Shown one piece after another: positions 34,369 through 45,200 of a stretch of 64,000 bases of DNA. A program made the position numbers and the translations under genes. The stretch comes from Skeletonema tropicum (Eukaryota > Bacillariophyta > Thalassiosirophyceae > Thalassiosirales > Thalassiosiraceae). The stretch's first letter is position 1; every line of letters begins with the position of its first letter. The notes under the pieces are model-generated. The model saw only the letters and a program-made list of their open reading frames with translations. It searched no databases and was not told the DNA's origin. The DNA lies in the NCBI GenBank assembly GCA_037178625.1, contig CM074144.1, positions 682,001-746,000 on the forward strand, given 5' to 3'.

Positions 34369-35359
34369 TAGGCTTTTGATTCTAGTGCGCCAGTGCGGCC
34401 GCGCACTAAATTCTTGTCTTCCCCAGCAGACCTATTTCCTCCCATTTCGCCCTTCCTTCCTTCTCTTACCCTCCTTTTTCATCATGAATCATGACAAAAA
34501 ATGACAACGCCATACCCCAGCCGAGGGAAGCTGTGACGTAGCTTTCAGCTGTTGCTCCAGCTATTGAGTATTTCAATGAACGCTTGTTTGTCGAGGGAGG
34601 TGACGGGTTCATCGCCACTGAGTTGTTCGAGGGCGCCAGTATCTTTAATCCTGCTGTTGCGAAGCACCTCAGTCGTAATCAGGCCATGGCAAAGTTGGAA
34701 AAGCTTCGTCATCACCCTGCACTAAATCTGGAAGGCGAGGATAATATTGTTGACAAGCTCAAGCATGGATGGAGTACTTATCGCCAGAAAGTAGCAGTGC
34801 CTCATTCCAAGTTTGAATACAACAAAGATCACTCAGCTATTCTCTCTTGGCACTACCAGCAGTATCTCAATCTTGACGCTGAACTTGCCGAGGATTCTAG
34901 GAGAAATGAAAGATTGCAGGTACTGTGGCTGTCGCTCAAATCAATGCAATTGCAATAGCAGCTTGCGTTACTATTAGGAAGCAGCTCAGCTATTGTCCCT
35001 CGTGATGCCATCATCAGGGGCAGCAGAACGGGTCTTCTCACTCCTCAACAACAACTTCAACGAACACCAGACTCGTACGTTGGGTGATCAGATCTTCCTC
35101 TCCCTTTACCTAGCCTACAACAAAAGGGGATTGTGAATACATAAATAGTTTTGTTAAATGTTACTCTAGGATGCATTGTATGTTGATTCAGTTGCTGAGT
35201 CCTCTTCATTACATTGCCAGTATCATCCCTCCACAGCAGCGCACATTTTTTTTAGCCTAGTATGTCAGCCACTAGTTCCTACCGTAGGACTCGAGTGCGC
35301 GATTATGTGCGGGATGCGCACTAGAAATCAAGATGGTGCGCACTAGAATCAAAAGCCTA
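34369..35359 (+). mobile_element. Short hAT-type DNA transposon
   Basis: The 991-bp element has 22-bp perfect terminal inverted repeats (34369-34390 and 35338-35359, beginning TAGGCTTTTGATTC). It is flanked by an 8-bp duplication CCACCACC (34361-34368 and 35360-35367), the length expected for hAT insertions, although the sequence is low complexity. Subterminal GTGCG and GCGCAC motifs are repeated at both ends. Inside lies only the 3' part of a transposase gene, so the copy is non-autonomous. The right end is about 70 bp from the start codon of the next gene. Confidence 0.8.
34542..35136 (+). pseudogene. hAT transposase C-terminal remnant (two exons)
   Basis: An open frame from 34542 to 34919 joins 34978..35136 across a 58-bp GT-AG intron (34920-34977), giving about 178 residues with no proper start. 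The second exon has the hAT C-terminal dimerisation signature PSSGAAERVFSLLNNNF followed by LGDQIFLSLYLAYNKRG. The splice restores LQ-EAAQLLSLVMPSSG in frame. The first exon starts after a possible acceptor (TTTCAG at 34543-34548), so upstream exons with the catalytic core were lost. The frame is otherwise open, so the copy is young or under some constraint. Confidence 0.75.
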
Positions 35360-35437
35360 CCACCACCACCTACTACTTACTTGTGTTTACCACACCGACT
35401 CACTCCTCACTCCTCACACCGAGCAACATCGATCACC

Positions 35438-38018
35438 ATGAACATGAAAGTCACCAACGGATTGGATAGGTTTGGAAGACCATATATTGAAAAGAAATCC
35501 GCAGAGACCCTCATTAAATTACAAAATTATGTCGACGAGGACATACCATCAGACCAGACACAACTTTGGAGTAAAATTTTAGAAGCTAAGAACTCACTCT
35601 TGGCCAACGTTGATGGCAATGTTGAGTTGTATTCAAGATCCTGGGAGCCATCATCACAACAACATGGTGTCGATATAGAGGAAAGTGGTGCAAAAGATAG
35701 TGGATGATTCGTCTTCATATTTTACAGTGGCACAATTCAATACACTCGCCAAGGGCCTCTCCTCCGGCACAAACTATATGTTCCCGACACCATTTGAGAC
35801 TGATTCCGAGCGCCATGATGGTAGTTATGGAGGGTTTACTGAATTGACAAAGCCTGAACTCGTTTTGGACTTTGATCGCTTAAGAAAGTGGAGATTGCTG
35901 GAGGTATTGCTAGGGGGCGGTGATGCATGCGATACGGAATCGCCAGCATTTGATATCTTGGCACTAGAGGAGGTTGATGAGTATCATTCATTTTTTGAAC
36001 CAATACTCGTCAAAAATGGCTCTTATTGCGGTATATATCAACCTAAACCGTATAGTCCATGTGTCCGGTTTGGATGGTACTCTGATGGCGTGGCCCTGCT
36101 GTGGAAAACAGAGAAGTTCAAAGTCATTGATGAATGCATCGATGCTAATTGTGATAGCATGACATTGGTGACGAAGGGATCATTTGAAGATGGTGCAGAT
36201 TGTCAAAATCAGGTGTATATTATTGTCCCATTGCAAGTGAAAGGAACTGGCGAATGCATAGTAGTGGCAGCGACACATCTAAAAGCAAAGAAAAGCAAAA
36301 CAAATGAGCAAATACGACAGTCTCAAGCATTAGAGATACGACGCCGATCGGAGCAAATGGCTGATCATCTGAAGGAGTTGGGGTGGAAAGAAGTGAATAT
36401 ACTTATACTTGGTGATTTCAATGCAGAGCCAGATAGTGCATCTGTGGGGTCGATACTCGATGAGAAGGGCGATTGGAAGTTTTGCTCAGCAACAAATGAT
36501 AATGATGATTCCTATACGACGTGGAAGACTCGAAAAAGTGGCACAACTCGACGAGTCATCGACTACATATTCCATACTAGTAAGGATGGATTGCAATGCA
36601 AGGAAGTGTTATCAATTCCAAGCAATGAGGTGTTGGAGAGAACGTTTTTACCTGGGTTTCGTTACCCATCTGATCATTTACTTATCGCGGCGAAGTTTCA
36701 TTTAGGCGTGAATGGACAATGTGATCCGCTCCCAGAGGCGTCAACTTCACCATTTGAATGGCTCACCAACTTTCAAAGTCTGCGACATTTAGTGTTGCCA
36801 TCGTACATAGTCGGGAGCGTTTCGCCACCTGTTGGAAGTGCCTTTGACAAGCGCTCTTTGAAACTAAATGCTCTGCATGTGGGATGCGGGACATCCACTG
36901 TTGGTGAATCATTGCTGTGTCTGCGAGAAAAGGACACGAACGGCAATCAACTTCAATATGGGCACGTGGTCAATGTAGACATTGATAAAGATGCACTATA
37001 TTTCATGCAGCATCGGTGGAGACAGCGAGAGCTGCAGACGCAACAATTAGATGGTATCACGTTGGGCGTGATGGACTGGCGATATTTAGACTTCAAGAGT
37101 GAAGAATCTTGTCGATTGGCATTGGATCCTTTATATCGCAATCTCTTGCAAACATCTCATTGTAACTCAAGCAATGAGCTTGGTGGATACTTTGACTTAG
37201 TTTTAGACAAGTCTACACTGGATTGTCTTCTGTGTTCAGAGACAGATGTGGTTTCTGTGTTCCTTTGTGAGGTATATCGTGCTTTGAGAGTGCCCACTTT
37301 GGAACCAGAGTCTTCTCCTGACGGGGGCTATAAGCATACCTCAGGAGGTGTATATGTGCTGGTCACGTTTCACCCGGTGGATTTTATCCATGAGTTGCTT
37401 GCCGAACTTCCTGGGGCTCATTTGGAAATAGAATACGAAGTAATTGAACGCAAGGCAGATATTGTCAACACTATTGATGCGGTGAAGGTGGAAGAGGTGG
37501 TGTCGGGGAAGAATCGATCAGAACGTGATCCTGAAACATGCTTACCACCTGCGTCTTCTGCTTGGATTAGTGGGTCGTTCTGTCCAGACGAAAACTATCG
37601 GAAAACAATTACGGTCTTTACCTGTAGACGCGTGCTGAATCCGAAAGAGGAAGGATCAAATCAAACATACGCACTAAATCGACAACTAGTTCGTGAGCAT
37701 ATTGAAAATACCTGCGATAAGTGGTATCAAACAACGAGTCCAATGGTCACTAATGAACGAGAGGCAAAATTACGTCAAGATTTTCAAAACGCTTGTTTGA
37801 GTAAACAAGCTGAATCATCGTCGAAGGTAGAAGTCGCACTGGATTTGAAGACCTGCTATGAACTAATGTTTACAAAAGAGGAGAAACAGGTTCTACCGTA
37901 TGACTACTTCATCGAAGATTGGGAAGCTTATTGTCGGAATCTTCGCAGAGGAGAGGATTACCCACGGCAAGTAATGACGATCAGTACAGCAATTGACTTC
38001 CTGAAAGAGATGCAGTGA
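35438..38018 (+). CDS. Endonuclease/exonuclease/phosphatase + methyltransferase fusion
   Basis: About 859 residues. The N-terminal half is an EEP nuclease of the CCR4/nocturnin/Angel type: FTVAQFNTLAKGL, ILALEEVDEY, AATHLKAKK, ILGDFNAEPDS (catalytic GDFN), VIDYIF and PSDHLLIAAKF. The C-terminal half is a class I SAM methyltransferase: LNALHVGCGTSTVGESL (motif I), VVNVDIDKDAL, MDWRYLDF and FDLVLDKSTLDCLL, the last typical of METTL13/eEF1A-lysine-methyltransferase-like enzymes. The two halves share one uninterrupted frame (from about 35701). The first 82 codons (ATG 35438, context CACCATG) lie in the preceding frame, so one +1 step is needed near 35685-35710. A 16-nt GT...AG (35685-35700) would give EE-MDDSSSYF. 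Substrates are unknown; RNA 3'-end trimming coupled to methylation is only an inference. Confidence 0.78.
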
Positions 38019-38387
38019 TGCTAAAGGAATGACATTTCAAAACTGCACTTCTAACATTATCATTTATTGCTCTGAGTAAGATAATTATAGCTGTACATAC
38101 TATATCTTCTCTCTCCCTCTAAATATGTAAGTTGCGTGGCGAGGAGTCATGGCATGTGCTATGTAATGACTTCCATGCTTCCTTCGAGTACCGCTAACTG
38201 AAAACAAAGATACCGATGCATGTTGCGGGCGCATCTACTTATGGGCACTCTCCGCGTTTTTGCTGCAAGCTATCTACCGGAAGTAGGTAGGGTGAAAGCA
38301 TCTACTTACTTATTCTCAGTCGTCCCAAAAAACATCTATCATAATCACTTGACTCCTACCTACCAACCTCGAAAGATCTTCTTCACA
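38019..38387. other. Intergenic
   Basis: 3' flank of the fusion gene and 5' flank of the next small gene. No recognised element. Confidence 0.35.
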
Positions 38388-38798
38388 ATGAACCATCTCC
38401 AAGAGCCTCACCAAGAACAAAACTTCACCATGAATGTGTCTGCGACATCTCGCCATGACCATCGTCTCCCCCAAGAAGTCCGCATCGGCGAGAGCGAACA
38501 CGCTGCCAACGTGGACGCCTTCCTTTTTTACTCAAATGACGAAGTTCGATTGAGGTCACTTAGCGGCGGTATAGTTGGAGCAGATCAAGAATCCAGGTCA
38601 ACTCATGGCAGTGCCAGAAAGACAAGAATCTCATTCGAGCTGCACCCATCTTTGTTTCTTGAGGACTTACTACTTAACGGTGACCCCTTCTTCAGTGGCT
38701 TTGACGATGTTAATTTAGAAGATGCCTCCAAAGCCATGAACAATGATTCTGATGTTGATGTAAAAGCATTTGTCTCTCTTCTTCTTAGAGGAGACTAG
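38388..38798 (+). CDS. Small hypothetical protein
   Basis: A 136-residue frame from ATG 38388 (context TTCACAATGAAC). An in-frame upstream ATG at 38220 would add 56 residues that look less protein-like. The product is hydrophilic. The N-terminus is Gln/His-rich (NHLQEPHQEQNFTMNVSATS). The C-terminal half, SFELHPSLFLEDLLL, DPFFSGFDDVNLEDASKAM and VDVKAFVSLLL, has alternating acidic and hydrophobic residues that could form short helices. No signal peptide or membrane segment is seen. I do not recognise a family; coding status rests on length and composition. Confidence 0.5.
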   Translation: MNHLQEPHQEQNFTMNVSATSRHDHRLPQEVRIGESEHAANVDAFLFYSNDEVRLRSLSGGIVGADQESRSTHGSARKTRISFELHPSLFLEDLLLNGDPFFSGFDDVNLEDASKAMNNDSDVDVKAFVSLLLRGD

Positions 38799-39395
38799 AT
38801 TCGAATCCAGAGTTCCCAGGTCTGCTGAGTGACATGATTATTACATGTTATAGACTAGTAAGTTAATTGATTAGTTACGTATCAATGAGGACTGACTAGA
38901 AATATGTCCACTTTGTATAATAGAGTAGTGCTTGGTGTTACTTATACCTACTTAACACCAAACAACAACAATTTTATCATATTTGCCTCGCTGCCGCTGC
39001 TGTTTTCTGGAAGAACAACTCCAAACAGAGGAGGTGCGTGATGTCAAGATAACGCTCAGTTATTGTACTACAACATACAATATGTATTGGGTGGGAGCTG
39101 TGGGGAGTGTGTGGCTGGGGCTTTAGGTTATTTCTGTGGTAGGGGGAGCAATCCTTCCAGAAGTCTGACGTGCGTGTGACGAGCAAAATATGGAATCAAA
39201 TGTCATATTTGAGTACCGTTTTGGACGGGTACATATCTCAAACGGTACTTGGAGGGTCATCTTAGTGAGAGCTGCACGACTGCAAAATGAGCATGTTGCA
39301 CGCGACATTCACATGAGAGACACGAGCAAGATCAGAAATGGAGAAGCAGCTTCTTTGCTACATACGATTGATAGGAATATGTTGTTATGTGCACG

Positions 39396-39432
<37 letters not shown>

Positions 39433-39586
39433 ACATTGAGAACGTGCACGACACTGAGTAGGAACAAGATTAAGATTAAGAACATCTTGAGCTCTTGCTT
39501 AATCAAAGATCAGGGGAACAACCCCTCAAAACATAACATGTGCAAAGTATAATCCACGCAATTGTGTTCACACCCATACAAAACTC
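38799..39586. other. Intergenic with microsatellite and small inverted repeat
   Basis: About 790 bp without a supported gene. It holds a 10-bp perfect inverted repeat at 39212-39221 and 39240-39249 (AGTACCGTTT / AAACGGTACT) and an (AT)n run at 39401-39427. The promoter of the LPMO gene should lie at its end. Confidence 0.4.
39401..39427. repeat. (AT)n microsatellite
   Basis: A perfect run of about 13.5 AT dinucleotides. Short frames crossing it are artefacts. Confidence 0.95.
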
Positions 39587-40996
39587 ATGCTGTCCAGACC
39601 ATTCACCGCTGCGGCGATTGCCGCCATCTTCACTTCCCTCACCTCCAACGTCCATGGGCATGGGCACCTTGTGTCTCCACGTTCTAGAAACTATGTTGCC
39701 AAACAAGATGGCAAATGGGGAGGCGACGCGACTACTCCATATCCGGAGAGCTGTCCACATTGTAAGTTCGTATTAATGGAGTCTGTATTATTCCTTCGGA
39801 TATCATCCTGACTTGTTTCCTCCCATTGCATTCATCTTTAGGTCTCAACATTGGCGGCACTGAGGCAAGCTGTGGCAAAATTGAAGGCCGCAACTATGAC
39901 TATCCCAAGAACTCACTTGGTGGTAATTTGGCTCCTGCCATCCAAGCGTGCTACGCTGAAAGAGATGTCGTGCAGCTAGAGGTCATCCTCACTGCTCATC
40001 ACATGGGACACTTTAGCTACAAGGCATGTGCCATCAACGCTGGTGAAGTGGCTTCTCAAGAATGCTTTGATAGCAATCCGCTCACCTTCGTAGAGGACGT
40101 TTTGTATGGCAGTCTCCCCGATCCAAACTATCCCAGCCGTGCATACATTCCTCGTGCAGATGCTACATTTATTCAGAAAGACAGCAATGACGATTACAAG
40201 TTCTCTCATCGTTTCAGGCTACCTGATGGGTTGTCTGGAGAATTAGTGCTTCTCCAATGGCACTACATTACCGGAAACAGTTGCTTAGCCGACGAGGGCT
40301 ACCTCAACTACGACTTTCCAGCAGGCTTCGAACCAAAGCTGCAGATCGGTGTTTGCAACTCCATTCCTTCCGACGGACGCGGCGTTCCTGAGCAGGTAAG
40401 TAGAATAATGTTCCAATTTATTTTTGCAGGATGTTATCCAGCGGTACTAAACATTCCATTCCTCCTTCATCTCGACATTGCTCTCGATTCAGTTTTGGAA
40501 CTGTGCTGAAATCAGAATTTCTAGTGATTGTGCAAGCAACCCTCCCCCCTCTCCTAGTGGTGGGAGCCCGCCCCCCTCGGGTTCAGGCACATGTGGCGAT
40601 GGCAATCGTGGAGACGGCATCTGCTCCGATGGAAAGTGCTGCTCCAAGTACGGCTGGTGTGGAACCTCTTCTGCGCACTGCAACAGCGGCGATGGTAGCG
40701 GAGCCCCGCCTCCACCCAGTCCGACAGGAACATGCGGCGATGGCAATCGTGGAGACGGCATCTGCTCCAATGGAAAGTGCTGCTCCAAGTACGGCTGGTG
40801 TGGAACCTCTTCTGGGCACTGCAGCAGCGGCAGAATGCTGCGTGGGATGAATACTAAAGCAGGAGAGCTTGAGCTTGAGATGGGAGCGGAAGTCTTTGAC
40901 TTGATTGAAGAGACTGATGCGAACGATGATAACAGTTCATTTGATGTTTTCGATGTTCCCATTAAACATCCTGTTGATATTGACTCGGAGAGTTAG
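39587..40996 (+). CDS. LPMO-like chitin-active enzyme with two hevein-type domains
   Basis: Three exons, 39587..39761, 39842..40395 and 40493..40996 (introns 80 and 97 bp, GTAAGT donors), give 410 residues. The signal peptide ends at NVHG, leaving HGHLVSPRSRN as the mature N-terminus. This exposes the His of a copper histidine brace, as in chitin-binding type-4/AA10-AA15-like lytic polysaccharide monooxygenases. The second brace His is probably in LTAHHMGHFSYKAC. Paired cysteines (CPHC, C...C) fit a secreted domain. After a Pro/Ser linker come two almost identical hevein (CBM18, chitin-binding type 1) units, CGDGNRGDGIC...GKCCSKYGWCGTS. An acidic C-terminal tail follows. Chitin oxidation outside the cell fits the beta-chitin made by Thalassiosirales. 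The catalytic class number cannot be fixed by eye. Confidence 0.88.
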
Positions 40997-41234
40997 TTTC
41001 TTCTATTGCTTTCAGCCCGTGCATGAATGGCATCACAGTAGAAGAATAAAATTGTTTGTAGGTCTCTTTTGTACTCATTATCATCATCATTGGCATAATA
41101 TGTAGCTCGTTGAAACAACCACACTCTTATTCATGTTCATCTACATGATGCTAACAGAGATGTAGACCCTATTCTATGCTACAATATTATATCATTGGTT
41201 GGATAAACCATTTGCTTACTAAGTATAGCTCAAA

Positions 41235-41921
41235 CTATTTCCTCAGCCTCCTCCTTAAAATGTGCCCCATTTGTTTGAAGCCCCCCATTTTCAAGGGATA
41301 AACTTCACCCAAACTCTTCACATAATCAAACGCTCCTCCAAAGCTCGTTTCTTCCATTAAATCATTCTTCTCCACATGATACGGTGGTCCAAACTCTCTT
41401 CCCGATTCTTTATTCTTCACTTCAACATATACCACCCCATCACTTTTTACAAATTCGGATAATCGTTGACAATACGGTCTACGCATGTCAAGATTCAGCG
41501 CACCGAAGGAATCTTTGTCGTACACGACGTCAAAGGAAGATTGTAACTCGGGTCGTTTCATCAACATGTCACCTTCATACAATGTAGCTCTTCCACTCTT
41601 ATGCTTCCAAACGACACCACCGCCACTGTCATCATTGGACGTCGAGGACCAATCCTCTTGATTATTTTCACCAAATTGAAACCTCATCGCTTTCAATGCA
41701 TCCGGGACAATATCTATCGCAGTAACATCATGACCTTGACTCCAAGCGTAGTGAACGAATTGATCATCTCCTGCTAGTGGACATAGGATACGCAGTGGTG
41801 TGTCAGAGGAGGTGGCGTCAGTGATGTGTGTGAGTGCTGTTTGCTTGGCTTCGACATCATCTACTTTCCATCGTTTGGGGCCGCCGTTCAAGATATCGTT
41901 CCAAGTTTCAGACCAGCCCAT
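41235..41921 (-). CDS. TPMT-like SAM-dependent methyltransferase
   Basis: The frame starting at Met 41921 gives 228 residues, the normal length for thiopurine-methyltransferase-family proteins. Motifs: MGWSETWNDILNGGPKRW at the N-terminus, LRILCPLAGDDQFVHYAWSQGHDVTAIDI (SAM motif I with the family's PLaG and GHDV), FDVVYDKDSFGALNLDMR (motif for the D/E carboxylate and product loop), and VVYVEVKNK. The frame stays open upstream to 42347, but that part overlaps the next gene's start and lacks family similarity, so the shorter start is preferred. The substrate is unknown; algal relatives include halide/thiol methyltransferases. The gene is divergent from the HEAT protein gene with about 280 bp between starts. 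Confidence 0.82.
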   Translation of the reverse strand: MGWSETWNDILNGGPKRWKVDDVEAKQTALTHITDATSSDTPLRILCPLAGDDQFVHYAWSQGHDVTAIDIVPDALKAMRFQFGENNQEDWSSTSNDDSGGGVVWKHKSGRATLYEGDMLMKRPELQSSFDVVYDKDSFGALNLDMRRPYCQRLSEFVKSDGVVYVEVKNKESGREFGPPYHVEKNDLMEETSFGGAFDYVKSLGEVYPLKMGGFKQMGHILRRRLRK

Positions 41922-42201
41922 TCTGATTGCTGTTTTGTTTCGTCGATTCTTATTTGAAAGCCCCACGTTGGTGAATGATAGAGTTGTCTGTGGGTAGGTG
42001 ACGATGTTTAGTAGAGCAGTTGTAGGGTGGTAATGGAAATCATGGACTTGGATTAAGTATGAGCTGGTGACGGCATCGAATGAGGAGCACGGCTGACTCT
42101 TTCGTACTAAGTCCTTCCGTAGAACTCCTAATGCTACGTAGGAATCAAATTCGAAAAAAGATCTCTCTCGCCCTTCTCCATCAACCAAAAACAAACACAC
42201 C

Positions 42202-45200
42202 ATGGCCACCAATTTGCCTATGCCGCCTACACAAGATACAATCACTCCCAAAGAGTGGGAGGCCGCTTCATCCGCCGTGCTAGATGCAATCCGCTGCGTC
42301 ATAGATGGGCTACGGTCAGCTCCCTGTGTGAAAGCGCCGACCGACAAACATACAAAAATACAAAAAAATGATGTGTCGTTATTTGCCCATTTGCAGTCTG
42401 TGGGAGTGGTGAAGCAAGTGCAATCTCTACAAACACCTGACCAATCACTGCAACAGCAATCAAAAGTTGAGGAACAAAATGCTTCGAGTGAGCTGGAATC
42501 GCTGCTACTTGATCATCACAAAGGCGATGATCGAAAACAAATTTTACATCAAATTATATACCCAATATTGAAGCAGTTGCAACAATGTTATGCTGCATTA
42601 GACACAATAGAATCATCTAAGCCACCGAGCAATGACAAAATAGAAACAAGTAATAAATCATCCAAAAGCAAAAAGAAGAAGAAAAATGCCACTCCACCAC
42701 CATTGGGAATGCTCTCACTCAACGACTACGTCAACGTGGCTTGTTTGTTGGAGTTTACTATTTCAATTTCATTAGTGCCGGCGCTGGAATATCCGCATTT
42801 GTATCAGCTTCAATTGAATCCATACAAACAAAACAGTGCTGGTAATACTGCTAGAGGTGATGGTAGTGTAATACAATTGCCAAGGGTTACATCACACACG
42901 ACAACAATGGTACAAAAACGAATTCAAACGTTGCCAAAACCACTGGCAGGAAGAATATCTAGAACTGCCTTGACATGGGGGTCTATTTATGCAGCGAAAA
43001 GGCATGACTCATTGTTGAAGATAATATCAGACTTCAACAAGAAGTTATCACACAGCAATACAACAAACGATATTACTCCCCAGCAAATATATAATGTGCA
43101 CAGCGTCTACGAAGCATACATGGAAGTAACATCAATGGTAACATCCATTGGTCAGCTAGTCTTACTGGATAGATTCCGCCCCATGCTACTTCCACGCCAT
43201 TTGAGTGATATATATTTAGGATTACTCATTGCGGAAAGGCTGCGGTGGGTGCTGTTGGGTCTGGAAAAGAATTTACCAAAGTTGCAGAGTGATGATATAC
43301 TATCGTTGCTCGTCATTCGAGGAGGGAGGGATGTGGAGAAGCGGAAGAACAGTTTTGAGCTACAAAGTTTGGAAAGGGCAGTGTTATTTCCATCGCTAAC
43401 ATTTCATTCTTCATTCATCACCAAAGTAGATTCAACTAAGATTTCGATGGCGACACGACCAATCGATCATCGAGAGGCTGCATTGGCCTGTCGGACCCTG
43501 CTAAGTGGCGGCGCCGTCATGAACAATTTGGAACAAGTCTCCACAGCTAATCCCTCAATCCCTGCGTGGTTACGCATGAGGCTGGGACAATTTCTAACAA
43601 CTTTGGCAGGGGAGAATTTGCAATCTGTCGTGGATGTCTTTGTGGCATATGCACATGGTCATGGGGGACAGAGTGATGGCAATGACAATGGGAGTGATAA
43701 CATGGGAGATGAAATAATGACTGGAGCGGCTGCTCGATTGGCACGAGCTCTGTGCGCTAAACCTGCAGGCGTTACTGCAGGACATGGCAGCACTGCATTC
43801 CTCGAGAAGTTGTGTAATCAATTTGTGGCCTTTTTAGTGGAAGAAGGACAGCAGCACATCCAAAAGTCGAAAGAGTCTGAGAATTATGAGCTGGTTCGAT
43901 CTCGTTCCTCGGTTGCCATGTCACTCACTCTTTGGGCGACTATCTCTCAGCTCTCAATGGATGTATTTTTGTCGATCTTTGTTCGACAGTTGGCTTCGGG
44001 GTTGTTACCAGAAGAAGACTCTGGTCGTTCACAATATAATGCAATACAATCAACAGCTGCGATTGGTGCACTGCTTGCTACAACACCGTCCTCATTGGAC
44101 CCTTCCGTAAAGGAGAAATTGAATGCCATGTTAGTATCATCTCTATCTCATTTGCCAAATACTAAGGAGTGCAATCATCAGACTTTGCTAGGTCAAATTC
44201 TCCGTCTGGGATCTTTCTTCTTTCGAGACGTTGAGAATACAGAATCTAAGCTGGTTATGGAATTGGACAGCAGTGGCCAATCTGACGATGCATCATTCCT
44301 GAATGTAGCTGTCATGACAATTATCAAAACTGTACAAGTTATGACGAGACTTGGTTCCAAAGGGCAGGATCAAGGAGAAAATGATCTTGTTGCAAATGCG
44401 TTGTTGAAGGCTGTTTCAGTCAATCATTTTGACTCAAAGGGATATTCCTTTGAGTGTGCAGTTTCAAATCAGTGTCGCGACTTACATCCACCTTGTTACT
44501 TTGTGAAAAGGGATGGTAATGACGACAGCAGCGGCGATTTGATTATGGGTATTGAGAGAAGGGCAAGAGTTCTGGTCCATCGAGTAGTTGTACCATTATC
44601 ACGAACAATAGATGAGATGCATGATGAGATAAAAGATGCTGATACATGGATGCGAATCGTACCGAGCAGTTTGTTCCGCCTTGTTTTGCAGCTTCATTTT
44701 TCAAACTTTATCCAACACGACAATACGTCAAAAAATATACCCAATGATACTGATGAAGAAGAGCTCAGAGTAGCATCTACTGCCCTCCTGGCCCTTCTCT
44801 GTGAAGAGTGCTCGCCATCGGTTCTCCTCGGAGGCGACAATGAAGCAGAAAATGGCGTATTGAAAACTTTAGGTTTAATACTCGAGTCTGGAGCTGCTGT
44901 CCTCGAAGAAACGACAGGAATAGATTCCCTAAGCGAACATTCGGAAGAACTGCTCTCCACTACTTCTATCGTTCTTAGTTTAATCGTTGCCATATTAGAG
45001 CTTGGGTCAGAGAAACGGTCACAGGGGGGAGAACTCATCTTTCAGTCCATGATGCCGCCACTCCGCACTTTGAGTTGTGGTGGCAATGTGCAAAGTGCCG
45101 AGCTCTCGAGTATGATTACAGAACTTGCCGAGATGGCAAGCCATGCGATGGCGCTTATAGCCGCCCGAAATGAAGTTGTGACTGAAGATAGTGTGGCAAA

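Noticed and set aside
41922..42347. N-terminal extension of the TPMT-like protein
   Set aside because: It overlaps the HEAT gene's start on the other strand, has no family similarity, and the shorter form has the usual family length.
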